This document shows, one piece after another, positions 45,196 to 53,192 of a stretch of 64,000 bases of DNA (position 1 is its first letter; each line of letters begins with the position of its first letter). Location of the stretch: positions 2,392,501-2,456,500 of the forward strand of contig NZ_CP009621.1 in NCBI RefSeq assembly GCF_000973725.1. Reading direction: 5' to 3'. A model generated the notes under the pieces. That model made no database searches. It had not been told where the DNA came from and saw only the letters and a list, made by a program, of their open reading frames with translations. A program made the translations under genes and the position numbers. This DNA comes from Pontibacter korlensis. GTDB lineage: Bacteria > Bacteroidota > Bacteroidia > Cytophagales > Hymenobacteraceae.

Positions 45196-46437
45196 ATGAA
45201 AGAGGATTTTCTGCACTACGTTTGGCAGCACCAGTATTTTGATAAAACTACTTTGGCTACCACCGATGGTGAGCCGTTGCAGGTGCTGCGTGTTGGGATT
45301 TATAATACCGATGCAGGTCCGGATTTTAAGGAAGCCATACTCCGGATAGGGGAGGTACAGTGGTCAGGAAGTGTAGAAGTACATTTGAATTCCTCCGATT
45401 GGCATCGTCATCAGCATGATCAAAAGTATGACCAGGTAGTGCTGCATGTGGTATGGACGGCTGATGTACCTGTAGTAAGAACTGATGGTACAGTGATGCC
45501 AGTGCTGGAGCTGCAAAACCGGGTCGACCTGCGTCTGCTGCAAACTTACGAGCAGCTTCAAAAATCTAAAAATAAGATTCCCTGTGCTCCCTTTTGGCCA
45601 ATTGTGCCTGATGTAACTAAAGCCCTGATGCTAGAGCGGGCCTTGGTAGAGCGTTTGGAGGAGAAAGGACAGGAAGTGCTGCAGGTATACGACAGCTACG
45701 GTAACGATTGGGGGCAGGCTGCTTATCATACTTTGTTGCGCGGCTGCGGCTTCAAGGTTAATCAGCAGGCATCTGAGTTGATGGCAAAATTGCTGCCGTT
45801 CCACGTGGTGCGCCGTCACCAGCACAGTTTGTTACAACTGGAGGCGCTGTTGCTGGGACAGGCAGGTTTTCTTGATGCCGACGATGAATATGCACAGCAG
45901 CTTCAGCAAGAGTATTCTTTCCTGCAGCACAAATATAAACTACAGCCCCTGCAGCGCCATCAGTGGAACTTCCTGCGCATGCGTCCAGCCAACTTTCCTA
46001 CCGTACGGCTGGCACAACTGGCAGCGCTGTTACATCAGCATGCATCTCTTTTTACAGCCTTACTGGAAGCAGAATCAATAAAAAAGTATGAGCAGATCTT
46101 CCAGGCGCCGGTGTCGGAGTATTGGCAGCTGCACTACATGTTTGGGCGGGAAAGCAAAACAGCCTCAAAGGGAATGGGTAAAATCAGTGCCCAGAATTTG
46201 GTGATTAATGTAGCCGTGCCTATACTTGCTGCCTATGCTGTACACAGCGGCGACCGTACTTACTTGGATAAGGCTTTAAACTTATTGGAACAGTTAAGGG
46301 AGGAAAGCAACCGCTACACCAGGTATTATGAGCTACTAGGCTGGAAAGCTAAGTCAGCTGCCGATAACCAGGCAGCATTAGGGCTGTATAAACGCTACTG
46401 CCATCCCGTAAACTGTATGCGCTGTGCGGTTGGTTGA
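45196..46437 (+). CDS. DUF2851 family protein
   Basis: This 413-residue protein matches the Bacteroidota-specific DUF2851 family. It begins MKEDFLHYVWQHQYFD and has GIYNTDAGPDFKEAILRIG, WSGSVEVHLNSSDWHRHQH and VVLHVVWTAD. Near the C-terminus is a segment with RYTRYYELLGWKAKSAADNQ and a final CHPVNCMRCAVG with three cysteines. The conserved Asp/His-rich N-terminal part looks catalytic or metal binding, but no activity is known to me. It is cytoplasmic. Confidence 0.9.
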   Translation: MKEDFLHYVWQHQYFDKTTLATTDGEPLQVLRVGIYNTDAGPDFKEAILRIGEVQWSGSVEVHLNSSDWHRHQHDQKYDQVVLHVVWTADVPVVRTDGTVMPVLELQNRVDLRLLQTYEQLQKSKNKIPCAPFWPIVPDVTKALMLERALVERLEEKGQEVLQVYDSYGNDWGQAAYHTLLRGCGFKVNQQASELMAKLLPFHVVRRHQHSLLQLEALLLGQAGFLDADDEYAQQLQQEYSFLQHKYKLQPLQRHQWNFLRMRPANFPTVRLAQLAALLHQHASLFTALLEAESIKKYEQIFQAPVSEYWQLHYMFGRESKTASKGMGKISAQNLVINVAVPILAAYAVHSGDRTYLDKALNLLEQLREESNRYTRYYELLGWKAKSAADNQAALGLYKRYCHPVNCMRCAVG

Positions 46438-46470
46438 TAACAAAATCATGAAAAAGAATAGCACCACCCT

Positions 46471-47766
46471 GTGAGTATACTGTTCGTTTACCTCATCAAT
46501 ATACTTATACTTGTTGGCCTTGTTTGGTGGATGTATCAGCAGAGGTGGGTTAAAGAACTGAAACCGTACTTTTGGCCTGCTTTGGGTACAAAAATGGCTG
46601 TTGCAATAGGCTTTGCTGTATATCGCTATACTTATGGAGCTCCTAGTGATACGCATGTCTTTCATTCAGCAGGTCTAAAACTGCTGGAGTATGCGCAACA
46701 AAGTTCAAAAGGTTATTTAGACCTTTTACTTTATAACCACTTTGAAAGTGAAGTTTTGCGTGCTTCGCTACCATTTACCCAATATCCAGACTTTACAAAC
46801 TCCTTTTTCTTTATTAAGCTGTTAAGTGTATTCAACTTGGTAACAGCGGGGCAGTACCACCTGAATAACTTGTATTTGTCGCTCTTCAGCTTTGGGGGGA
46901 GTGCGTATTTAGTGGCAGTACTGTCGCGTTTGTTTCCGAAGTATAAAGTGGCAGCTGTGTTAGCTTTTCTGTTCTTTCCGTCGGTGGTGCTTTGGAGTAC
47001 TGGTGTGATGAAAGAAACAGTTATGTTTGGCAGTATGTGCTGGCTGGTTGCAATCGCCTTGGTACTGTCACATAGGCACAGGCTTACTGTTTGGGGTTGG
47101 CTGTTGCTGCCATTGCAACTTTACCTGTTCATCAAAATAAAGCTCTTCTATGCGGCTTTGTTGCTTCCGCTACTGTTGGGTTATGTGCTGGTTCAGCATC
47201 TTAAAAAATACGTTAAGGCTTTAGTTACTCTTAAAGCGCAGTTGCTGCTTTTGTTAGCGTTGGCAGGTATAGTGGTGATGGTAGTGATGTGGCAGCGAAG
47301 CGTTTTTAATCCTGATTTTATACTTTGGAACCTTGAGAGTAGTTATACCTCACTATTGCAGCGGTCTAAAAACGCTCCGCATATTCATCTGAACGATTTA
47401 GAGCCAACCATCCAAAGTATGCTCCTCAATTATCCGGAGGCAGCCCTAAGTGCGCTTTATCGTCCGTTCATTGGCGAGTCCCGGAAGGTGCTGTACCTGC
47501 TTAGCGGATTGGAAAATCTGCTGTTGCTTATACTCACAGGTACAGCTATAGCCTCTGCATTCAGGAGGAGTGCAAGTGTAAAAGTAGAGCTGCTGCATGT
47601 GGTGTTGCTGGTGTTTATATTGGCCATGGCCGGAGTAGTAGGTCTCTCTACTCCAAATTTTGGTACCCTGAGCCGCTATCGCATTGTATTTCTGCCTTTC
47701 CTGGTATACTTGCTGTTGCAAAATGTGTATGCCAAACGGCTTCTGCAGCGCCTTAGACTACTGTAG
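46471..47766 (+). CDS. Polytopic membrane protein, possible polysaccharide polymerase or GT-C enzyme
   Basis: About ten to eleven membrane helices span the 431 residues. A conserved-looking loop DTHVFHSAGLKLLEY follows the second helix, and VVLWSTGVMKETVMFG lies mid-protein, a pattern seen in EpsG/Wzy-like and GT-C-like proteins. I cannot decide among these. It starts at GTG 46471, overlapping the stop of a tiny upstream frame. The hexapeptide acetyltransferase gene downstream fits a role in surface glycan assembly, but that is inference. Confidence 0.75.
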   Translation: MSILFVYLINILILVGLVWWMYQQRWVKELKPYFWPALGTKMAVAIGFAVYRYTYGAPSDTHVFHSAGLKLLEYAQQSSKGYLDLLLYNHFESEVLRASLPFTQYPDFTNSFFFIKLLSVFNLVTAGQYHLNNLYLSLFSFGGSAYLVAVLSRLFPKYKVAAVLAFLFFPSVVLWSTGVMKETVMFGSMCWLVAIALVLSHRHRLTVWGWLLLPLQLYLFIKIKLFYAALLLPLLLGYVLVQHLKKYVKALVTLKAQLLLLLALAGIVVMVVMWQRSVFNPDFILWNLESSYTSLLQRSKNAPHIHLNDLEPTIQSMLLNYPEAALSALYRPFIGESRKVLYLLSGLENLLLLILTGTAIASAFRRSASVKVELLHVVLLVFILAMAGVVGLSTPNFGTLSRYRIVFLPFLVYLLLQNVYAKRLLQRLRLL

Positions 47767-47772
47767 CCATAC

Positions 47773-47803
47773 TTTCAAACTCCCACACTTCTTCGTACCT
47801 TTG
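47773..47803 (+). promoter_or_regulatory. Promoter of the acetyltransferase gene
   Basis: TTTC (47773-47776), a 19-bp spacer and TACCTTTG (47796-47803), 21 bp before ATG 47825. Confidence 0.55.
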
Positions 47804-47824
47804 CGCCTTATTTAAGATTGAGTT

Positions 47825-48460
47825 ATGCAAAATCCGGTAATCATATTGGGTGCCCAAAAGCTTGGTACCACCGCACTAGATATCTTTAACAGTAACAGCG
47901 TAATGGTGTACTGCTTTCTGGATGATAACCAGAAGCTACAGCAGGAAGAGATAAACAATGTGTCGGTGATGAGCAACACCGAAGATAACGAGTTCCTGAA
48001 ACTGGTAGGTAAGAAGTGCGACGTATTTGTGGCTGTTGATGATTCCGCAGCACGTAAAGGCCTGATCAAGATGCTGAAAGATGAGCATAAGGTAGTGCCG
48101 GTAAACGCCATTCACCGTTTCAGCGCTGTGTCAGAATATGCATGGGTGGGCCATGGAAATCTAGTAGGCGCAGGTGCTATTATTAACAACAATGCTAAAG
48201 TAGGAGATAACTGCATCATCCACTCCAGAGCATTGGTTGATACCAAAGCTGAGATAGGTAACTACGCAGAGATAGGTGCAGGTGCTATCATCAATTCCGA
48301 AGCAGTGGTAGAGGAAGGGGCCTTTATAGGTACAGGTGCTGTAATAGTGTCTGGCGTGAAGATTGGCAAAAATGCCCGTGTTGGAGCTGGCTCTGTGGTA
48401 GTGGCTGACGTGCCTGCCAAAGCCACAGTTTTTGGCAACCCAGCTGCTCCAGTAAAGTAA
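47825..48460 (+). CDS. NeuD-like hexapeptide-repeat acetyltransferase
   Basis: The 211-residue protein has an N-terminal Rossmann-like PglD/NeuD domain (about 1-90) and a left-handed beta-helix of hexapeptide repeats. Examples of repeats are IGNYAEIGAGAIIN, VEEGAFIGTGAVI and IGKNARVGAGSVV. NeuD/PglD proteins acetylate amino sugars or sialic acids for surface glycans. The C-terminal VFGNPAAPVK is typical. Here it stands alone with its own promoter. Confidence 0.88.
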   Translation: MQNPVIILGAQKLGTTALDIFNSNSVMVYCFLDDNQKLQQEEINNVSVMSNTEDNEFLKLVGKKCDVFVAVDDSAARKGLIKMLKDEHKVVPVNAIHRFSAVSEYAWVGHGNLVGAGAIINNNAKVGDNCIIHSRALVDTKAEIGNYAEIGAGAIINSEAVVEEGAFIGTGAVIVSGVKIGKNARVGAGSVVVADVPAKATVFGNPAAPVK

Positions 48461-48504
48461 ACTTTTATACTTGCCAATGCTGTTACAGAACTGACAAAGG
48501 TCAT

Positions 48505-48534
48505 TTTGCGGCAAATGGGTACTTCATACTTTTG
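48505..48534 (+). promoter_or_regulatory. Promoter of trhO
   Basis: TTTG (48505-48508), an 18-bp spacer and TACTTTTG (48527-48534). The leader of roughly 80 nt contains two small hairpins, at 48566-48578 and 48598-48614. Confidence 0.6.
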
Positions 48535-48619
48535 CTGCAACAAGCATTCATTTTTCTTAACAACAGCTCCTAAGGAGCGGATTATTAATTTTTAACACTT
48601 AGCGAGAAACTAAGCAGTT

Positions 48620-49588
48620 ATGAACAAAACCCACAGCATACTACTGTACTATTGCTACACGCCGATAGAAGATCCGGAGGCGTTTCGTGAGCAACATCAC
48701 CTTTTCTGTCTTGAGCTAAACCTGCTCGGCCGCATCATTGTGTCGAAAGAAGGCTTGAACGGTACCCTTTCAGGTCTGAAAGAAGACTGTGACAAGTATA
48801 TGGCAGCCATGCACGCTGATCCACGTTTTGCCAAGATTGACTTCAAGGTAGACTACTCAGACAAGCACGCTTTTGCGAAGCTGCACGTGCGTACGAAAGC
48901 AGAGATTGTACATTCTGGCCTGTTGCACATCGACCCCAACGCACGCACTGGCAAACATCTGGCTCCTAAGGAGTTTAAGGAGATGAAAGACCGCGACGAT
49001 GTGGTGGTGCTGGATGTGCGCTCAGACTACGAGCACAGCGTAGGTCGCTTTAAGAACGCTGTTACGCTGGATATCGAAAACTTCCGTGAGTTTCCGGAGA
49101 AGGTGCAGGAGCTAAAAGAAAAGTATAAGGATAAGAAAATCCTGACGTACTGCACTGGTGGTATCAAATGCGAGAAAGCAAGTGCCTTCTTGCTGGAGCA
49201 AGGCTTTGAAGATGTATATCAGCTGCACGGCGGTATCATTAAGTATGGTATGGAAGCTGGCGGAGAGGACTTTGAGGGCAAGTGCTATGTGTTCGATAAC
49301 CGAGTGGCTGTGGATGTGAACACTGTAAACCCAACGGTTGTTTCCAGGTGCCATGTGTGCAACACGGAGAGCGATCGTATGGTAAACTGTGCGAACCCTG
49401 TGTGTAACCTGCACGTGCCAATCTGCGAGAAGTGCGGCTGGGAAATGGATGGAGCCTGCTCAACAGAGTGTAAAGAACATCCGGAGAAACGCCCTTACGA
49501 CGGCACAGGTTACTACCAAAAAGAGATGAACGGCTATAATCCGCTGAAAGGATTCAACCGCAAAAAGAAAACTGACGTACATGTATAA
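48620..49588 (+). CDS. trhO: tRNA uridine(34) hydroxylase, rhodanese family
   Basis: TrhO (YceA) hydroxylates U34 of certain tRNAs, the first step to 5-methoxyuridine. The 322 residues comprise an N-terminal acylphosphatase-like domain (about 5-95), a rhodanese domain (118-215) with active cysteine C178 in LTYCTGGIKCEKA, and a C-terminal cysteine-rich stretch (about 243-285). FNG-type IVSKEGLNGTLSG is characteristic. It is a single-gene unit with promoter and terminator. Confidence 0.94.
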   Translation: MNKTHSILLYYCYTPIEDPEAFREQHHLFCLELNLLGRIIVSKEGLNGTLSGLKEDCDKYMAAMHADPRFAKIDFKVDYSDKHAFAKLHVRTKAEIVHSGLLHIDPNARTGKHLAPKEFKEMKDRDDVVVLDVRSDYEHSVGRFKNAVTLDIENFREFPEKVQELKEKYKDKKILTYCTGGIKCEKASAFLLEQGFEDVYQLHGGIIKYGMEAGGEDFEGKCYVFDNRVAVDVNTVNPTVVSRCHVCNTESDRMVNCANPVCNLHVPICEKCGWEMDGACSTECKEHPEKRPYDGTGYYQKEMNGYNPLKGFNRKKKTDVHV

Positions 49589-49606
49589 GTATTCTCTAAA
49601 GCTCAG

Positions 49607-49646
49607 AAAAGCGTGTGCCTAATCAGCCACGCTTTTCGTGTTTTTA
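49607..49646 (+). terminator. Terminator of trhO
   Basis: AAAAGCGTG (49607-49615) pairs with CACGCTTTT (49628-49636), followed by CGTGTTTTTA. Confidence 0.8.
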
Positions 49647-49656
49647 ACCTAGACAA

Positions 49657-49743
49657 AGGACATAAGACGTAAGATAAAAGGCTTAGTGTGTATAAACTCC
49701 AAAGTGATTGATCAATAGTCTTTTGTCTTATCTGCTGTGTCCT
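49657..49743. repeat. Imperfect intergenic inverted repeat
   Basis: AGGACATAAGACGTAAGAT plus AAAAG (49657-49680) pairs with 49720-49743 at 18 of 24 positions. It is similar in layout but not in sequence to the TTAACTCTTAACT elements elsewhere. The arm overlaps the alternative GTG start of the next gene. Confidence 0.6.
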
Positions 49744-49754
49744 CAATAAAATCT

Positions 49755-50612
49755 ATGGCTTTTATTCCAGAATCAGAACTAATCATAAATCCAAACGGTA
49801 CGGTTTACCACCTTAACCTGCTGCCAGAGCATATTTCCGACACCATCATCACGGTAGGAGACCCGGAGCGGGTGGCAAAGGTGAGCCGACACTTCGACGA
49901 GATAGAGGTAGTGGTAGCCAAGCGGGAATTTATCACGCACACGGGCTACTATAAAGGCAAGCGCCTGACGGTTATCTCCACTGGTATGGGCACCGATAAT
50001 ATCGATATCCTGATGAACGAACTGGATGCGCTGGTGAACATTGACTTCCAGAGTCGTACAGTGAACGAGGAGAAGATCAAGCTGAATATCATACGCATCG
50101 GAACCTCAGGCTCCCTGCAGGAAACGGTGCCGCTAGGTAGCCATCTCGCTTCACACTATAGCATAGGCTTGGACTCGCTGATGGAGTTCTACCAAATCGA
50201 GCAGTCAGAAGAAGAGCATAGCATCACGAGGGCCTTACAGCAGGAGTTGGGTATAGGTTTTAAACCATACTGTGTTACTGCCTCGCCGCACCTTCTTGAA
50301 AAGGTTGCCTTTGACATGCTGCCGGGGTATACGTTAACCTGTCCTGGATTTTACGCTCCTCAGGGGCGTGTACTGCGCGGGGGATTGCGGAATGAGCGTT
50401 TGCTGCATACGTACCAGAACTTCCGGCACAATGATTTTATGCTCACAAACTTCGAGATGGAAACAGCCGGATACTACAGCATGGGCCGAATATTAGGTCA
50501 TAATGTGCTGTCGTTAAACGCTATTGTGGCTAACCGCATAACGCACCAGTTTGCCGACAATGCGGAGCAGGTAATTGATGACCTGATTCTAAAAGTACTG
50601 GAGCGCATCTAA
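49755..50612 (+). CDS. Nucleoside phosphorylase
   Basis: A PNP/UDP phosphorylase family enzyme of 285 residues, which cleaves nucleosides with phosphate in salvage. ITVGDPERVAKV (phosphate-binding), THTGYYKGKRLTVISTGMG, IRIGTSGSLQ and FEMETAGYY, with the ribose-binding Met-Glu, are visible. Uridine phosphorylase is the likely type, but specificity is not certain. A GTG at 49737 lies in an inverted repeat; ATG 49755 is preferred. A terminator follows. Confidence 0.92.
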   Translation: MAFIPESELIINPNGTVYHLNLLPEHISDTIITVGDPERVAKVSRHFDEIEVVVAKREFITHTGYYKGKRLTVISTGMGTDNIDILMNELDALVNIDFQSRTVNEEKIKLNIIRIGTSGSLQETVPLGSHLASHYSIGLDSLMEFYQIEQSEEEHSITRALQQELGIGFKPYCVTASPHLLEKVAFDMLPGYTLTCPGFYAPQGRVLRGGLRNERLLHTYQNFRHNDFMLTNFEMETAGYYSMGRILGHNVLSLNAIVANRITHQFADNAEQVIDDLILKVLERI

Positions 50613-50640
50613 GTATAAAGCGTTACCCTTAAAAACAAAA

Positions 50641-50680
50641 ACAGCTTGCTCAGTTCTTCTGGGCAAGCTGTTATACTTTA
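50641..50680 (+). terminator. Terminator of the nucleoside phosphorylase gene
   Basis: ACAGCTTGC (50641-50649) pairs with GCAAGCTGT (50663-50671), followed by TATACTTTA. Confidence 0.75.
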
Positions 50681-50721
50681 TACTTCCAAAGTATAAGGGG
50701 CAAAGGTTTGGGTTTCATAGT

Positions 50722-51021
50722 TTAGCAGTAGTTAATTTCTAAGATAGAACGCAGTGGCAGAAACATACCAGATCTCAGAAGTACAAAGTCCTTATCCAAT
50801 CCCCACAATGTTGCTTCTACGCACTTCTTCTCTCCAGAGGCTGTCTTAAACGTGATCATAGATTTGTTGCGGTTGGTGTTGCTTAAAATTGTGGCACGGT
50901 TGGCATCGTCATAGCGGCGACTTTTTTCTGATGAATCCTGTAGCACATCTTTTTTACTGAATTTTAAAGTTGGGATTCGCTCTTTGCTGATTAGTTTGGT
51001 GTTGTTCTGTTGTTTTTGCAT
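50722..51021 (-). CDS. 99-aa protein of unknown function, paralogue 1
   Basis: The basic N-terminal 45 residues (IPTLKFSKKDVLQDSSEKSRR, cited as key pattern IPxLxFxxxDVLxD) precede a small beta-rich domain, ITFKTASGEKKCVEATLW then GLDKDFVLLRSGMFLPLRSILEI. The strand pattern resembles Sm-like or PilZ-like barrels, which is only a guess. It aligns along its length with the neighbour at 51156-51455, also 99 aa. A terminator separates them, so each may be controlled on its own. No signal peptide; probably cytoplasmic. Confidence 0.75.
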   Translation of the reverse strand: MQKQQNNTKLISKERIPTLKFSKKDVLQDSSEKSRRYDDANRATILSNTNRNKSMITFKTASGEKKCVEATLWGLDKDFVLLRSGMFLPLRSILEINYC

Positions 51022-51100
51022 AGTTTAATTATTTGGTGTGGTATATATAGTGCAGATATCATGCCATAATGGTGTTTAAACATTGTTGTGCAGCAGCTGC

Positions 51101-51127
51101 AAAAAAAGCAAGTATGGGTATACTTGC
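51101..51127 (-). terminator. Terminator of paralogue 2
   Basis: On the minus strand GCAAGTAT (51120-51127) pairs with ATACTTGC (51108-51115) around a 4-nt loop, followed by a run of seven T. Confidence 0.85.
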
Positions 51128-51155
51128 CTGGCGCTAAAGGAGGAGAAGTACTACT

Positions 51156-51455
51156 CTAGAAGAATTCTATCCCTATAATCGAGGAGACAGGAATAGAGCA
51201 GCCTGCTTTCAGCGTCATATACTTATCGTCAACTGCCCATACTGTGGTATCCACGCGGCGCTGTTCGCCATCGGCAGTCTGGAAAGTGATTTCCACTTTA
51301 CCACGGTAAACATTACCAAGGGAAGCTGCGCGGTTCAAGTCCCATATGCGCTTCTTACGAGCTTCGGGATCTGTGAGTACGTCATCGTGCCCAAAGCGGA
51401 GGGAAGGAATTACTTCCTTCTCTACCATCGGGATAGGGTTTACAAAGGTTTCCAT
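51156..51455 (-). CDS. 99-aa protein of unknown function, paralogue 2
   Basis: Starting METFVNPIPMVEKEVIPSLRF, it keeps the pattern IPSLRFGHDDVLTDPEARKKR, then DLNRAASLGN, VEITFQTADGEQRRVDTTVW and LKAGCSIPVSSIIGIEF, which matches paralogue 1 block by block. Both are 99 aa when ATG 51455 is used rather than the upstream TTG. Its function is unknown. The gene ends in a strong terminator, and its neighbour LuxC-type reductase is 81 bp upstream on the same strand. Confidence 0.78.
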   Translation of the reverse strand: METFVNPIPMVEKEVIPSLRFGHDDVLTDPEARKKRIWDLNRAASLGNVYRGKVEITFQTADGEQRRVDTTVWAVDDKYMTLKAGCSIPVSSIIGIEFF

Positions 51456-51536
51456 GTGCAATTGTTTAAGTTAACTACAACCAATATAGGAAACCGTCAT
51501 ATTATGTGCAATGTTTTAACGCTGATTTTTAAGGAA

Positions 51537-52547
51537 CTACAGGCGCTGCAAAAACGCTAGTGTGTCTACGCCATCGGCATAATCCCACACCATTGGGTTT
51601 TGGGCCTCACCAAACGGAATGCTGCTCTCCAGCCAACCATGTGCTGATACCACTACCTGCGTTTTATCTTTCACCTCGGCTAACTTCTGGCGCAGGTCAG
51701 ACAGTGACGTAAACGTGTCGTAGAATAAGACCGAAATAGGAGATACCAGGTTATTGCTTTGCTGCACCAGCATAAAGCCGTTGTCGAAGTGAGGCACGCG
51801 GTTAACCAGAAGTATAGACTTGTTGTAGTCGTAGTTGTTCTGGTATTTGTGGTGGTCTAACAGGTTTTCACGGTGCTGATTTGCCTCAAAGAACTTATCA
51901 AAAATATACCCCTCCGGCACAAATACCTTCGACACATTACGGCACCCTAAACCATAGTAACGGAAAACATCTTCGCCTAAAGCTTTCAGATCATCTGCTT
52001 CCTCGTGCCCCGTTAGCACACCAATGCTTGTTCTGTTTTTGCGGATAATGTGCGGGCGCTTGGCAAAGTAGTACTCAAAGTATCGCGCAGTATTGTCAGA
52101 GCCTGTAGCAATTATGGCATCAGCTTCTTTCAGCAGCTCTACAAACTCTATGTGGCTTCCAAAAGCCGGCTCAATGCCTATAAGCATGTTTGCAAGGCGC
52201 TTTACCAGTATATCATCGCTGGAGCTCAGCTTAGCCAATAAATGGTGCCCACTGATCAATACGGCAAGAAAATCGTGGAACCCAACCATAGGAATATTGC
52301 CAGCCATCACCACGCCAACCTTCTTAGGTGTAACCTGTTTAAGGTGGTAAGGGTAAAGCCACTCACGGAGATACTGCTCTTGCAGCATGGTAACAATGCC
52401 ACTTAGAGCACAGGTAACATTCTCTTCTGTAAACCAAGGGTTACGCGAGGCGGCTGAGAAGGCCAATGCCTGCCGCTCCTCAGGCGTCAGGTTTTGCAGC
52501 TGTTTCCCGAGTTCTACAAAGGCTTCTATCCTGTTCTCTAATGTCAT
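51537..52547 (-). CDS. LuxC-like acyl-CoA reductase
   Basis: An aldehyde-dehydrogenase-superfamily protein of 336 residues matching the LuxC/acyl-CoA reductase family. The catalytic cysteine is C202 in YYGLGCRNVSKVFVP. VGVVMAGNIPMVGFHDFL (77-94) is the nucleotide-side motif, and IIATGSDNTARYFEYYF follows. It would reduce an acyl-CoA to the aldehyde with NADPH. It diverges from a ferredoxin gene, a pairing I associate with Bacteroidota genomes; a functional link is inference. Confidence 0.9.
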   Translation of the reverse strand: MTLENRIEAFVELGKQLQNLTPEERQALAFSAASRNPWFTEENVTCALSGIVTMLQEQYLREWLYPYHLKQVTPKKVGVVMAGNIPMVGFHDFLAVLISGHHLLAKLSSSDDILVKRLANMLIGIEPAFGSHIEFVELLKEADAIIATGSDNTARYFEYYFAKRPHIIRKNRTSIGVLTGHEEADDLKALGEDVFRYYGLGCRNVSKVFVPEGYIFDKFFEANQHRENLLDHHKYQNNYDYNKSILLVNRVPHFDNGFMLVQQSNNLVSPISVLFYDTFTSLSDLRQKLAEVKDKTQVVVSAHGWLESSIPFGEAQNPMVWDYADGVDTLAFLQRL

Positions 52548-52575
52548 GGCAAATTGTATGGCTTATAAAAAATTA

Positions 52576-53013
<438 letters not shown>

Positions 53014-53033
53014 GAGTAAAGTGTGATTTGAGG

Positions 53034-53061
53034 AAAACCTGCTCGTTGAGGCAGGTTTTTC
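53034..53061 (+). terminator. Terminator of the ferredoxin gene
   Basis: AAAACCTGC (53034-53042) pairs with GCAGGTTTT (53051-53059), followed by T. Confidence 0.8.
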
Positions 53062-53147
53062 TGTTTAGGGACAAATTAGGGTTTCAGGCATTTACTTCTG
53101 CCCATCAACAATCAGTAACTAACAACCAACAATTAAAGCAAAATCCC

Positions 53148-53155
53148 TAATTTTG
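53148..53155 (+). promoter_or_regulatory. Putative -7 box of valS
   Basis: TAATTTTG followed by C matches TAnnTTTG, 38 bp before ATG 53193. Confidence 0.45.
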
Positions 53156-53192
53156 CTTTTTAGCATAATACGCCGAAAATAACTTGTATAAG

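Noticed and set aside
46448..46474. Eight-codon frame overlapping the GTG start of the membrane protein, possible leader peptide
   Set aside because: Too short, with no regulatory codon run or attenuator hairpin beside it.
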